Notes: generated from the letters alone by a model not told the origin. DNA of 64,000 nucleotides from Globodera rostochiensis (GCA_018350325.1 JAEVLN010000009.1:2664459-2728458); one strand, 5' to 3'. Positions 26,530-38,022 are shown, numbered from the stretch's first letter. Numbers and translations are program-made.

Positions 26530-28047
26530 ATTTACATAAATTTAATTATACCGCATAAAAATGTCTTTAAATCGTGATTTAAGGATTAAATAAAAAAATA
26601 AAAAAACGATGTGTAGAGGAGCAAATGCCATATGTACCTATTATTTATCAATACATTAAAAATAGATCAATTAAAGTTTTTTAACAAAAATTTCTAAAAA
26701 ATCACATCAATAATATGAATATTTATAAACAAATTAATGGCATCCAAATTATAAACTGTTGTAAATAATTAAAATTTACAAACATGCTTATCTAATTGTA
26801 AATAAATTTAAAAATTCTCATTTAAACTATTACCAAACTACATAAAAAACCATAAGTTTATAAGAAAATATTCAAAAAAGTCAACAAACTTGATAGATTT
26901 CAAACCCGTTTACTAAGCGTATTATTTAATTTTTTTATTTATTTGGTTTAATAAGGTGTTTCATAAATTATTTAACAGTATTATATGTTCGAGGTTACTT
27001 CGTTATTAAAATAATGTTTTGGTCAGTTCTTAATGTTACCCTAATAAAATTTGTTTGCTTATTCAAAAATATTTAAATTGATCAGTGCCGGGTACCGTTT
27101 AACTCGACGCTTAGATATTTTTGGGGTTTCTATTTGAAAATCTTCTTATAGTCTAAAAGCTGTGAATAAAACTTTTTCCAAACTTTAAAAAAAAATGTAT
27201 TTTTTTTAAAAAGGGATGGGAGAGTGCCCACTTACAAAATTTTTAAAGCTAGGTATTCATAGTTTTAAAATATGCTGCGGCAATAATTCTCTGCCTTATG
27301 CATTGCGATAGAGTCTTAATTTAATATAATCTAGATGTATTGTTTTAATTTTGATACAAATTTATTTAAATTACGTTAAATTTCTGGTTTTAACATTCTG
27401 TTTAAGCTGCTTTTGATCTGCATCTTGCATTTGCATTTCTAATAACTTTATTTTAGATATAATCACTTGCAAATTACCCGCGCATTCAACGAGAACTCAA
27501 TTTAATAAATATAATTAAGATGGAAATGAACAAAATTTATACTTTTAACACATTAATTAATAGAGTGTAGTTGATTGTTAACAGGCATTTTAAGGAAATA
27601 ACCATTTTAAATGTAAAAAATAATATCAAAAAATTAAAAAAAAAAAATTCGTTTTTAGAGAACAAAAATTAAGCCATAAAGCGGTTTTGAGCCAAAAACA
27701 TCGACTGCTAAGATTTAAAAACACAAAATGTTTTATATCAAATTTAAAGGTGAATTTAAAGAATAAATTAATTTAAGTCAAGAGATTTTAATTAGAGACC
27801 GGTCGAGACGAGATCTCGTCTCGAAATCTCGAAAAATCTCGACGAGATTCTCGAGAAATCTCGTCTCGACATCTCGTCTCGAATAAAACTGAATTTTCGA
27901 GATTTTTCGAGATCCGAGATTTTTTCGAGAATCTCGTCTCGAGTCTCGCTCGAAAGAAGCTCGAGATTCTCGATCTCGACTCCAAAAATTTTTCATAAAA
28001 ACAATGCTTTTCTTAACAACGATTTCCAATTTTTGTAAAAAATTCCC

Positions 28048-28073
28048 CCGGCGACGCCTGTCGGCACCGCCGG
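28048..28073. repeat. GC-rich hairpin motif, copy 1
   Basis: Variant of the hairpin motif described at 28133-28158: CCGGCGACGCCTGTCGG followed by CACCGCCGG. Confidence 0.7.
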
Positions 28074-28132
28074 ACATACTCCATTTTGGCTGCAAATCTC
28101 TTAACAAATTGAGTTAAAAATTCAAAATGTTC

Positions 28133-28158
28133 TCGGCGGCGCCTATCGGCACCGCCGA
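28133..28158. repeat. GC-rich hairpin motif, copy 2
   Basis: TCGGCGGCGCC, loop TATC, then GGCACCGCCGA: an 11-bp stem with one mismatch. The same module recurs at 28048, 35251, 49126, 49626 (partial) and 49858, each time inside a different miniature element and usually followed by a C-rich run. Confidence 0.8.
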
Positions 28159-28658
28159 ACCTCCTCTCCCTCCCAAAAGTGAATAAAAATTCTCAAAAAC
28201 TATTTTTGAAAAATTTCATAAAAAATTCTAACAATTTTCTCACCGGATCTTTCATACCCCACTAATAGGTCAAGCCCAGCGCGGCAGACAGCACATGGTC
28301 AGACACTAAGACCCTCACCATTGAATTTTCTTTTGATTTTCAAAACCTTGGAACACAGGCTAACACTTACATTCCGTGACCAAATTTTGCAGACATGCTT
28401 CTAGTGCTCCCATCTTACCCTTACAAAATATGGTGGAGTTTCTGAGAATTTTGAAAAAAAAAATTATATTTGCATCAAAATCTCGAATCTCGACTGTTCC
28501 GGGTCGAGATTTTCGAGATCCGAGATTTTTCGAGAATCTCGTCTCGACATCTCGTCTCGACTAAAATGAGCTTCACGAGATTTTTCGAGATCCGAGATTT
28601 TTTCGAGAATCTCGTCTCGAGTCTCGCTCGAAGCTCAAGTCCGGTATCTAATTTTAAT

Positions 28659-29827
28659 TAACGCAAAGAAATGCATTTCTTTTATCAATAAATATAATGT
28701 ATTCAATATTAATCATTTATAATTACTATTTTTTAAATTTTTCTAACTAAAAAGTTCATAATCATTTGCACAGCTTTGAACCGTTCGGCTCTGAACCGTC
28801 CGGCAATGAACCGCGGACACTAAAGTGATCGCCGCCGAGAAATTTTGAAAATTTGCTAAAAGATTTGCAACCGGAGTTTTAAAAATATGGTAATTGATGC
28901 TTTTAGGAATGGGAGGTAACGGAGAAATTTTTAAAAAGGTGATTTATGAAGAAAAATTTAATAAAAAGAAACAACGAATCGTCCCTATTTTGATAGACAC
29001 AAAATAAATTTAGGGATCATTTAATAAAATATGATACGCTATCTACCCTGATAATTAAATAAAGTTTAAATTTAAAAAATGTAATTCTGAATTTAATAAT
29101 ACACTAACATAATTAAGACAGCAATTATTATAATTAAACGGTTTGTGCTATTCAAACGCAAACCAATGAAAAATTGATTCAAAACACATGTTGTGCAATA
29201 TAATACTACTATAAAATTTGAAAATACAATGAACAGAAAAGTAAGCAAAGTGTTTTTTTTGATCATGAATGATTAAGTTTTACTAAAAATTAAAAGCAAG
29301 CATGGATGGACGGCCCATCAGCGACAGCCGCAGCCGTGGTGCCTCATTTCTGTGGCATCTGGGTGGCGCCGGCAAGACAGGAATAGTGTTGCCAAGGAAC
29401 GAATAAAAATAATTCAGACATTCAAAATAAAGAAAACGACGCTTGGACTACAAACAGCTTTCGGCGATGAATCACAAAAACCTATCTTGTTGGCAAAATC
29501 GGAATTTTTTTGTACAAATGAAATGTCACCGAAAAAAAGAGTGCTCTTTCTAAATAATTTGCTACGAAATTATTTTAAAAAATTAACAACTCGTTTAATT
29601 CCAGAGTTCATTATTAACCAAACAAAATTTCATTTTATTAATATTCATTAAAATATTGCTTTTATAAAGGATTTTACAAATATTAAAATATTTTTAAAAT
29701 TACAACTAATCCAACAAAAATGGCTACAATAATATTTTTATTTTTTGAATCCATTATAAAAACAAAATAACTTTTAATGGTAAGACATTAATTTATGGTT
29801 CTACCTAAATAATATTAGGTAGCATTA
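28659..29827. other. intergenic, one GC-rich patch
   Basis: Mostly AT-rich and uninformative. At 29290-29400 there is a GC-rich patch open in several frames, and a plus ORF of 99 codons (29352-29651) runs out of it into K/N/F-rich sequence. I see no start context, splice pattern or family for it. Confidence 0.5.
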
Positions 29828-30480
29828 ATGACTTTCCGGGATACCAAATTCTGTTGCATGCTGGCTTTCCGGAATACCAATTCTGGCCATGGCCTTTCCG
29901 GAAAACCATCCAGTTTGCTTTCCGGAATACCAATTCTGGTTCAGGGCCTTCCGGAATGCCAATTCTGGTTCAGGGCCTTCCGGAATACCAAATTCTGGAG
30001 CATGCTGACTTTCCGGAACACCAATGGCCTTTCAGGAAAACAATCCAGTTGGCTTTCCGGAATACCAATTCTGGTTCAGGGCCTTCCGGAATACCAAATT
30101 CTGGTGCATGCTGACTTTCCGGAATACCAATTCTGGTTCAGGGCCTTCCGGAATACCAAATTCTGGTGCATGCTGACTTTCCGGAATACCAATTCTGGCC
30201 ATGGCCTTTCCGGAAAACCATCCAGTTTGCTTTCCGGAATACCAATTCTGGTTCAGGGCCTTCCGGAATGCCAATTCTTGTTCAGGGCCTTCCGGAATAC
30301 CAAATTCTGGTGCATGCTGACTTTCCGGAACACCAATGGCCTTTCAGGAAAACAATCCAGTTGGCTTTCCGGAATACCAATTCTGGTTCAGGGCCTTCCG
30401 GAATACCAATTCTGGTTCAGGGCCTTCCGGAATACCAAATTCTGGTGCATGCTGACTTTCCGGAACATCAAATTCTGGTC
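29828..30480. repeat. 29-bp tandem array with 312-bp higher-order repeat
   Basis: Units of about 29 bases (core TTCCGGAATACCAATTCTGG) repeat throughout. A larger block recurs at a spacing of 312 bases (start of 29854 block against 30166). Because 29 is not a multiple of three, three successive units are read in three frames, giving a 29-residue peptide repeat. Long ORFs on both strands (255 and 80 codons) are explained by this and need not be genes. Confidence 0.9.
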
Positions 30481-30931
30481 TTGGAGCACCCGGCGCTCTC
30501 CCTTTAGCTCTTTTGTCGGCATCGGCAGATTTGGAAAATTTCCGGTTATTCCATTAAATTCTACCGATATAGGTATGTGTCGATGTCGAGGATAATTAAA
30601 TAATAATATTTTTTGTTTATGTTGGCAATCTATAAGATTTTTATACCATTAAAAAGTGAAGACAAAAAATAAAAGAAATATTATGAATGAATTAAGGAAA
30701 ATGAATTTTATAATTGAATGAAAACCCAAAAGAAAAAGATAGTAATTAATTAATTAATTAAATAATATTTTTTATCGTTTCAATTCTTTCCCTTCTCATT
30801 TCATTCCTCATTCATTGCTTCTTCAGCAGCGATGCACTGACGGTCAAGTAGAACGCCTGGAGGGAAAATACCTTTAGACAAAAAAAGTTCATTTTAATTA
30901 AACTCTTTAAAAAGTTTAAATTATTTGAATT

Positions 30932-31508
30932 TTAAACCAATTTTGACCAAAATTGACTGACCAAACTCATCAGCCACCCAACCAAAATGGAAAAGTTCGC
31001 GCGAATGCCACGATTTACTGTAAAATTCAAAAAATTAGTTGTGAAATGAAATAATTGTTATTGTCACGGTTACCCGACACCAACGCAGAACGCGCCAAAT
31101 ATGTCGGAAGCATAAAATTCATATTCGACATCTCAACGCCTTTCTCCCCAAATTCGCACTGGCACGGGAAGCCAAAGGCAAAATAATCGCTGAGTTTGTA
31201 GCAATCGTTTTCAATGGCAACTCCCCAGAATGTGAAATTCGATTTCCCTGAAAACAGCAAAATAAACTTTACATAACTAGAGTTGTGCTTTAGTTAAAAA
31301 TGATTTCATTTTAATATCAAAATTTCCGCGGCACCATTATGTTTTTTGAAATACTGAATTGAACCATAATTTTTAATTAAAAATAAATGACACAAAAATG
31401 TACCCATGTTGCAAGTGATCGCATAACAATAGACTCCTTCCTTACAATCGCCAATGGAAGTTTGGCCATAACCATGCTCGTTGTAAATTCCAAATTTGCA
31501 CTTGAATC
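30932..31508 (-). CDS. gene B: 8-cysteine family member, 5' end missing
   Basis: Three minus-strand exons join in phase 1: 31508-31404, 31247-31074 and 31017-30932 (stop). The first encodes the N-terminal half of the domain (FKCKFG, then YCYAITC), the second FTFWGV...ENDC...CQCEFGEKG. The last gives a hydrophobic tail (ILVGWLMSLV) ending in TAA, which could be a GPI signal or membrane anchor. It matches genes A and C in exon phases and cysteine spacing but lacks one of the eight cysteines: WGV where A has WAC and C has WGC. No signal-peptide exon was found upstream, where a CAGGG element fragment and the 24/30-bp array begin, so it may be 5'-truncated or a pseudogene. The domain resembles nematode ET-module/Ly6-like three-finger folds; that is inference. 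Confidence 0.55.
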
Positions 31509-31640
31509 CTACATAATTAAATTAAATTTTGTAGGAATAATGAAAGATGTGTTTGAAAGCTTCTCAGGCCGGGACGTTTGGGCGCTACTGTTTGAGCGCC
31601 AAACAAATTTGAAACATTATACACTTATCTCTCGTACAAA

Positions 31641-31695
31641 CAGGGATGGTCATGGATACAGATTTGATATCCGTATCTGGATATATCCATACCTT
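31641..31695. mobile_element. truncated CAGGG-type element end
   Basis: Starts CAGGGATGGTCATGGATAC and continues with GGATATCC/GTATCTGG words like those at 50580-50720. Only one end is visible. It sits where the first exon of gene B would be expected. Confidence 0.5.
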
Positions 31696-31740
31696 AGTGA
31701 AGGTACACTTAACCTTACCCAGTTCTTTGCATACTGGCCC

Positions 31741-32806
31741 TAAGGGTAATCTAAATACGGGTCCTGACTATGAGGGTAATCTAAATACGGGCCCTGAGGG
31801 TAATCTAAATACGGGCCCTGAGGGTAATCTAAATACGGGCCTTGAGGGTAATCTAAATACGGGCCCTGAGGGTAATCTAAATACGGGCCCTAAGGGTAAT
31901 CTAAATACGGGTCCTGACTATGAGGGTAATCTAAATACGGGCCCTGAGGGTAATCTAAATACGGGCCCTGAGGGTAATCTAAATACGGGCCCTGAGGGTA
32001 TCTAAATACGGGCCCTAAGGGTAATCTAAATACGGGTCCTGACTATGAGGGTAATCTAAATACGGGCCCTGAGGGTAATCTAAATACGGGCCCTGAGGGT
32101 AATCTAAATACGGGCCTTGAGGGTAATCTAAATACGGGCCCTGAGGGTAATCTAAATACGGGCCCTAAGGGTAATCTAAATACGGGTCCTGACTATGAGG
32201 GTAATCTAAATACGGGCCCTGAGGGTAATCTAAATACGGGCCCTGAGGGTAATCTAAATACGGGCCCTGAGGGTATCTAAATACGGGCCCTAAGGGTAAT
32301 CTAAATACGGGTCCTGACTATGAGGGTAATCTAAATACGGGCCCTGAGGGTAATCTAAATACGGGCCCTGAGGGTAATCTAAATACGGGCCTTGAGGGTA
32401 ATCTAAATACGGGCCCTGAGGGTAATCTAAATACGGGCCCTAAGGGTAATCTAAATACGGGTCCTGACTATGAGGGTAATCTAAATACGGGCCCTGAGGG
32501 TAATCTAAATACGGGCCCTAAGGGTAATCTAAATACGGGTCCTGACTATGAGGGTAATCTAAATACGGGCCCTGAGGGTATCTAAATACGGGCCCTAAGG
32601 GTAATCTAAATACGGGTCCTGACTATGAGGGTAATCTAAATACGGGCCCTGAGGGTAATCTAAATACGGGCCCTGAGGGTAATCTAAATACGGGCCCTGA
32701 GGGTATCTAAATACGGGCCCTAAGGGTAATCTAAATACGGGTCCTGACTATGAGGGTAATCTAAATACGGGCCCTGAGGGTAATCTAAATACGGGCCCTG
32801 AGGAAC
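31741..32806. repeat. 24/30-bp tandem array grown from a coding exon
   Basis: Units of 24 bases (core GGGTAATCTAAATACGGGCC) alternate with a 30-base variant containing TCCTGACTATGA and a 23-base variant lacking one A, in a recurring higher-order pattern. Read on the minus strand the 24-base unit is QGPYLDYP. The array starts within the last exon of gene A. Its two borders carry related sequence (CTTAACCTTACCC..GTT/TT..TTGCA.AC at 31705-31742 and 32802-32840), so it lies between two copies of the same exon segment. A unit with TAA in place of TGA ends the gene A frame. Confidence 0.9.
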
Positions 32807-33600
32807 CTTAACCTTACCCGGTTGCTTGCACACGGGCGCCTCCGCCGGTGAAGATGTCGGTTTTTGAGGAATTTCCGGAAGCTTGGCCTCCAAATTCGTC
32901 CGATCTTTTCCCTTTTCTCCAAAATTGCATTTGCAAGAAGCGTTGGTCGTGTGCAACGTTTTATTGTACACATCTTCAAAATAATCAGTGCATGTTTTTT
33001 TGTCGTCTTGGTCGCTACAAGCCCAAAACAGCACTGCAGTCGTTGGCATATTTTCTAAAAATTTATTACGCTAAAATTTTTAACAATTAACAGGGCCGCC
33101 GTTGTTGAACAAATACGGACCAGACGAAGCATTTTGAGTAAATTGGGTAGGGAGAGGGACTGAGACTAAAAAATTCTCTTTGTTGGCACTAAAGTTCTTC
33201 CACATTATTGGTCCCAGTTTTTTTTTTTCAAAATTTACCGGAAACAGGAGCATTTAATTTACCGTGCCAATTATTATGGGTCAAATTGATCGATTAAAAA
33301 TCCCCAAAACCACAATAAAAGGGTTCAAACTGGTGGTGTTTCAATTACAAATAAATGGGGTAATTAATGCATTCTCATTGACCTTTGACGCAAATGACGT
33401 CCAGACAGTACTGAGCAGCATCGCCGCCGTTGCATGTTCCAATTGTGGCGTTTTCACCTGATCGGTGAGCACCCCCGAGTTTGCAGATGAGTCCTTTGAA
33501 ATTGAAATAATTTTTAAAATGTACAAAAAATGATACCGTAAGAATAATCGGGCGCGACAAAGATTACCATCAGAACAATCAAACGCGCGAAGGTTTCCAT
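32720..33600 (-). CDS. gene A: secreted 8-cysteine three-finger-like protein
   Basis: Three exons: 33600-33537, 33493-33383 and 33054-32720, all junctions phase 1, total 510 bases, 169 residues. Exon 1 is a signal peptide (METFARLIVLMVIFVA). Exon 2 has LICKLGG, GTC, QYCLDVIC; exon 3 has FWAC, KTC, ASCKCNFGEKG. The eight cysteines and the final C.C match genes B and C1-C3, and the layout resembles the nematode ET-module/Ly6-like three-finger fold, which suggests an extracellular binding role rather than an enzyme. After the domain come a proline-rich linker with one extra cysteine (APVCKQPGKV) and a few QGPYLDYP repeats from the 24-bp array, where the frame stops. I am confident of the gene structure, moderately of the fold. 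Ligand unknown. Confidence 0.75.
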
Positions 33601-34185
33601 TTTTGTTTGATTATTTTATTCAGAACTAAAATAAAATTTATTTTTATGTTCGGTTACAATGAATGATGCTAAACAAAAAATGAATGTGAAAATGATGAAA
33701 AAAATTTTCTATGCCCTCCATATTTAATGTGAATCATCAAATCCAGCGACAAATGGTGCATTTTTTATTAAAAATGAATCACCACAATTCATTCTAACGA
33801 CCAAATAAAGCGAATACGAAATGCCACGGATAGGTAATTAACTAGTAATAAAATTTAAAAAAGCTTTAGAACTACTGAAAATAAAATGCTTGCAAATTTT
33901 GAAAGAATACATAAAAGTAGTATTATTTGATTAAAAAAATTTTAAACTCAATAAAAATCGAATCTTTTATTGAAATTTCGTTTTTCTTTATTGTTTTTTT
34001 TTTGAAAAAAAACGGAGGATTTCAGATTTTACTAGTGGAATCAAAATTTACTACAATTTGTGAATATAGTTTCAAATAATACGATGATTATTCGAATTTT
34101 ATAAATAAAATCCCGGTTTCCAACAAATCGCCAAAACTTTAAATTCTTTTTACCCTAAATGTAAAATATCTCACCAAAAAATCTC
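33601..34185. other. intergenic upstream of gene A
   Basis: AT-rich, no gene seen. This should contain the promoter of gene A, but I recognise no specific element. Confidence 0.5.
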
Positions 34186-34345
34186 AATCACGCCTCAACC
34201 TCAGGATCCATAACATAACGTGAAAGTCCTTTAAGCATCTCAGCAATTTTTCTCTGTCTCTTTTTGTAAAATTCACCGATTTACCATAAAAATTTAAAAA
34301 AGAAAACTCTGGACGAACGACCCCCGAAAAACCCGTCTTTTTTGT
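34186..34345 (-). repeat. dispersed coding-like fragment, copy 1
   Basis: About 160 bases match 56395-56575. The minus strand reads GVVRPEFSFLNFYGKSVNFT and KRDREKLLRCLKDFHV, and the second copy reads GVVRPKISSVKF and SEFTKRASENLPRCL. Frames drift between the copies, so both look like decayed pieces of one gene or element. An extended ORF (34438-34184) continues into element-like GATCCCGATCCCGGG words. Confidence 0.5.
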
Positions 34346-34651
34346 TGTTTCACCATTGACCATTACTTCTCCTTTGAAAAGTCCTGATTGATCCCGATCC
34401 CGGGTTTTCTCGTCCCGGAAAGTTCGGGTCACGTGCATGTTAAATTCGCGGATTTGTGATCAAAATCCTGGCTCGCTCCGGGTTGTTTTTCCAAAAATAC
34501 CCGGATCAGGACTACCCTCTAGTGGTGACTAATACACAACACACCAATTGACAGCGAGCGGACTTTGTCCGTCGAATGGGCGAAAATAAATAATTTCCAT
34601 ATAATTTTAATTAAAATATTCTGAAAAGAATTTTTTCTGATGATGAGCTTT

Positions 34652-34665
34652 CCCCCCCCCCCCCC
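34652..34665. repeat. C homopolymer, 14 bases
   Basis: One of four C or G runs of 13-17 bases in the right half of the window (also 35277-35292, 57600-57616, 61846-61858). Confidence 0.85.
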
Positions 34666-34998
34666 TAATATCTGTGCGAACGATCTCTGTGACAAAAAAA
34701 GTGATCGGAATGTTGTGAATTCTTCGGACGGGTTGGCTTCGCGGCATTTGTGATCGAATTTGTGATTTCGTTAAAAAATCTGAGTAATTCATTGAACGAA
34801 AGGAGAAAATTCATTCTCACAATCAAATAGGTAATGCAAATTACAAAATGCCACGGAAATATAATTTAAACTAAGAATAAATTCTTTTAACCCCACAAAT
34901 ATTGTTGTCAAATTTGATTATTTTTGAGCAAAAAAGTTTTGGAAAAATGTATTAGATTAAAGAAAAAATGATTAGGTAATAATAATTAAAAATGGATA

Positions 34999-35397
34999 AA
35001 GGTGATGAGTACGATATGATACGATATTTTTTCTTGCTGTGTTCAAAATTAAAAAAAAATTTGTTGTTTGGTAGAAATTTTCATAAAGTGCAAATTTTTT
35101 TGAACTGCTTTACTTCTGGGGGAGATAAAAATTTTAAAATACGGTCCCCGAAATGTTTTTTGAGAAAAAAAACCATTGGGGACCCTTTGTTTTGTAAAAT
35201 TCGTAATTTTTGGGCAAATTTAAAATCTAGTAAAAAAATTCAATAATTTCTCGGCGGCGCCTATCGGCACCGCCGACCCCCCCCCCCCCCCAATGCGATA
35301 CGCAGGATTTTTAGCGAAAATACGATACGAAACGATACGATTTGGCTCCAAAACGTTATTACGATTACGATACGGTACGATACGATACACATCCCTG
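34999..35397. mobile_element. CAGGG-type miniature element, degenerate left end
   Basis: Right end reads GATACACATCCCTG, that is CAGGGATGTGTATC inverted. The left end near 34999 reads GGTGATGAGTACGATATGATACG, a diverged counterpart. Both arms are full of ACGATACG words. The middle holds the GC-rich hairpin (35251-35276) and a 16-base C run. No clear target-site duplication. Confidence 0.6.
35251..35276. repeat. GC-rich hairpin motif, copy 3
   Basis: Identical over its 26 bases to the hairpin at 28133-28158, but inside an element with different termini and different internal words. Confidence 0.85.
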
Positions 35398-35638
35398 CTA
35401 CATACCGAAACACTCAATTTTAGAGCAGTCCGTCTAACACATAAATCGACAAATTGTTCAATTTACGCTAATGAAACATAAAATTTTGAAGGGGCACGGC
35501 ATCGAATAGTAGAAATCTTTTACAAAAAAAGAGTTAACATAAATCTTTTACAAAAAAAGAGTTAACATTTCGATGAAAAAACAGAACAAAATTTAATGTT
35601 TAAAAAATGCTTGAAACTGTACGCTTTTATAAGGTTGC

Positions 35639-35760
35639 ACCCCGACCCCTCGGGGCGGGAAAGTCGGGGTGGAGACGACGAAATTTTTAGGGGTCGGAGG
35701 TCGGGGATAAGAAAATAAATGACTCGGGAACGGGGTCGGGGAGGCCGGGGTTGGTCATGT
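35639..35760. repeat. G-rich tract with GGTCGGGG words
   Basis: Repeated GGTCGGGG/GGGGTCGG words give several closely spaced runs of three or four G, which could form G-quadruplexes. Related words occur at the unit borders at 41771-41860 and 47786-47870, so this tract marks the start of the 6-kb duplication. Confidence 0.6.
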
Positions 35761-35914
35761 TTGCTCTTTTTGAACGCCCTTTTGAATGTTGCAAAATAAT
35801 AATTGTTTTAAAAATCAAATTTAAAAGCATTTAATAAAATGTTCGAACCAAATTGAAATCACAATTTCTTATATATTCTTCACAATCACTTTGAATAATT
35901 TTGGATAAAGTTCA

Positions 35915-36398
35915 TTACGGAAAACCCAATTTTTCGTTTGACAAATTGACACCCCTTTCGCCCAGTTTGCAACGGCACGTGGCATCATGTAAGAGATAAG
36001 TGCCATTTGGGCAATCGCCATGACGTTTACAACCCCAAATCATCGTGACCAAATCACCTGCAATGATTAATTTTTAAATGAATAAAAATAAAATAAAAAT
36101 TTTAAAAATTAATATCATCAAAAATTATAACCATTTTAAGCAACTCAAAGTTTATGTTTTTCAAAAACAAATTCACCAAAATTGACCTTTCACACAGCTG
36201 ACCGCCGAGCAATATTCCTGTCTTTCAGTGCAGTTTATAATCTCAAAAACTGAAAGCCCATCAGTGTTGTACAATCCAGCTTTGCAACGGAGGAGTCCTT
36301 TTTATAAAAATAAAATTTGTGAAAAAAACTCAAAAATTACCGGAGCAAAAGCATGGAAGAATCAAGCTGATCAAAAGAAAAGATGGAAGAACATTCAT
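35915..36398 (-). CDS. gene C1: secreted 8-cysteine three-finger-like protein
   Basis: Exons 36398-36341, 36297-36187 and 36057-35915 join in phase 1 with clean GT/AG borders, 312 bases in all, 103 residues. Exon 1 is a signal peptide (MNVLPSFLLISLILPCFC). The domain runs RCKAGLYN, INC, EYCSAVSC, IWGC, GDC, ATCRCKLGERG, then stops with no tail. Exon 2 is exactly as long as that of gene A (111 bases), and the cysteine pattern C-x17-C-x6-C-x4-C then C, C, C.C matches. The family resembles ET-module/Ly6-like three-finger proteins of nematodes. Likely secreted and soluble; partner unknown. The gene starts the 6-kb unit and lies downstream of the expansin-like gene on the same strand. Confidence 0.78.
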
Positions 36399-36943
36399 TG
36401 CTTCACTAAGCTTTTGTCTAAAAAAAGTTTACATAAAATAAAAAAAATTTCACAAAATAGGAAAATAAAACATTATTCAATTCCAAGTGAAAATATTTCA
36501 TTCACCCATTTTGCTTGTATGAATAATAAATGAATGAATGAGTGGGTAGTAGAGGCGAGTGTTGGTGTTGTGATTCATTTTTGTGGAATTAAAATAAGGG
36601 GTGAGAGCGTACGGGAACAATTCGTTTTAAAAATAAAACATATTTAAATTCAAACCTCGTCGATTCATAATGCTTAGTCTTAGAATAAATAAAATCGGTC
36701 TTGATTCAGGAAAAAAAACTAGTTAGGTACTTTATAGTAAAAATTAGGGTGGGTAACGGTTGGTTTTAAACCGGGGGTCCCGGTTTTCAGTTTTGGTCTT
36801 TAGCCGACACCCGGTTAACCGAAAACCGAGACCGGGTTTTGGCAAACCATAGAGGAACCTTCTGATTTACAAATTCTTAATGGGTGAATTTTCTTAACAA
36901 TTATCGTTAAAATTTTAAAAATGTTCAAGAAAGTAAACAAAAC

Positions 36944-37138
36944 AATTTTTAGATAGGGTGCTTTCATGCCCAAATTACTCTCGCCGCCTGACTCTCTCTT
37001 TTTAGCACACTATTTCTTCAAAAAAAATACTATGTTCGAGAAATTAAACCAAACAATTTTTAGATGGGGTGCATTGATATGCAAATACTCTCGCCGTCTG
37101 ACTCTCTCTTTTTAGCACACTATTTTTTCATTGCTCTG
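36944..37138. repeat. about 108-bp tandem repeat, two units
   Basis: Unit contains AATTTTTAGATGGGGTGCAT and CTCTCGCCGTCTGACTCTCT followed by TTTTTAGCACACTATT. Two units here, three at 42884-43172 in unit 2 of the 6-kb duplication, so the number changed after that duplication. Preceded at about 36750-36850 by an element fragment with ACCGG/GGTTAACCG words. Confidence 0.8.
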
Positions 37139-37444
37139 TTAAATAAATAAAATAAAAATACAAAAGTTTTTTTAGAAGGTCAATTTGGACAGTAGAAAAT
37201 TTGAAAAGCACGCAAAAAGCAGGAATTTAGCAGGAAACCCCAAAAAGTAGGAGAATCATGCTAAAATCCAAATTGTTGTCATTTATGTATTCTGATAAAA
37301 CAAAAAAATAGAAATATTCTAATCTCTAACGATCGACCAGTAAATATAATATTCGTGAATTAAATTGGGCCAGTTTTTCAAAAAATTGTACGAAATTTTC
37401 ACTTTTTATGGCGTTCTGACATTATTTTTAAATTAAAAAATCAA

Positions 37445-37634
37445 ATCGTTAGAAGTGTAATATCGCGCGATATTGAACGAAATGCGATAGCGCTATGCGA
37501 TTGCTGAGAAAGCCATTTTCCAATGCGAAAGCGATATGCGATTAGCGATAAAACCTTTTTCCAATGCAATAAGGCGATATGCCCCAAAAAGGCGATAAAT
37601 GCGATATATCGCGCGATAACGATTCCCATCCCTG
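37445..37634. mobile_element. CAGGG-type element with GCGATA words
   Basis: Right end GATTCCCATCCCTG at 37634, i.e. CAGGGATGGGAATC inverted. The interior consists of GCGATA, TATCGCGCGATA and AATGCGAT words. Left end near 37445 is diverged. The counterpart at 43497-43643 lacks an internal piece. Confidence 0.6.
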
Positions 37635-38022
37635 ATATATATAGGTACATATAAAAGGTTTGAATTTTAAAAGATTTTACAAAATATCTTAAATTAATAA
37701 AAAGGATTGAATGGACTTATTAAATTTATTTTTTTCAAAAAATGACGATTGGCATTGTCGAATAAATTGGCTAGACAATAAAATAATGAATTGATCGACT
37801 TGTCATTGTCAAATTTTTCACGCCCCCAAATGTTCAGCAAGCTTTGATGCCCGACGGACATTTTAAATAGGTGAGCGTAGCGCCTAAAATAATTTGTATT
37901 TCATCACTTTTCTTAATTAAGACAATTAAATCTGATATAAATTTGTAAAAAATTAAATACAGAGAAATGCCGGCATATTGTCTTGATCGATTAAAATTCA
38001 ATAAATTTAGGCTCTTTGATCA

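Larger units (their letters stand above)
1..27784. other. AT-rich block with no confident gene
   Basis: This stretch is extremely AT-rich and has no long credible ORF. From about 4.4 to 15.3 kb the plus strand is T-rich, and from about 15.4 to 22.4 kb it is A-rich. GC-richer islands of 30-140 bases, several next to GT/AG signals, are scattered through it; the best are listed separately. Weaker islands lie near 1226-1260, 2790-2876, 10300, 12785-12860 (open on both strands), 17640, 18600, 20000-20045, 20637-20762 and 24150-24178. Between the islands I see only low-complexity AT sequence and a few diverged duplications. It could be long introns of one or more large genes, or decayed intergenic DNA. 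GC-rich islands tend to be open on both strands, so openness alone proves little. Confidence 0.6.
27793..28650. mobile_element. hAT-like miniature element with TSD ATTTTAAT
   Basis: The element begins TAGAGACCGG and ends with the inverted CCGGTATCTA. It is flanked by a perfect 8-bp duplication ATTTTAAT (27785-27792 and 28651-28658). Eight-base duplications and TAG/CAG-type termini are typical of the hAT superfamily. Both subterminal parts are dense in words built on TCGAGA/TCTCGA, and the centre holds two copies of a GC-rich hairpin. There is no transposase ORF, so it is non-autonomous. ORFs in it (27778-28107, 28376-28661) are by-products of the repeated words. Confidence 0.85.

Noticed and set aside
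27778..28661. Four ORFs rich in SRDSR/FENLV peptides
   Set aside because: They translate the TCGAGA words of the miniature element.
29828..30595. 255-codon plus-strand ORF
   Set aside because: Generated by the 29-bp array in the same manner, with competing ORFs in other frames and on the opposite strand.
31646..32005. Plus-strand EGNLNTGP repeat ORF
   Set aside because: Opposite strand of the 24/30-bp array, whose minus-strand reading continues a supported exon of gene A.
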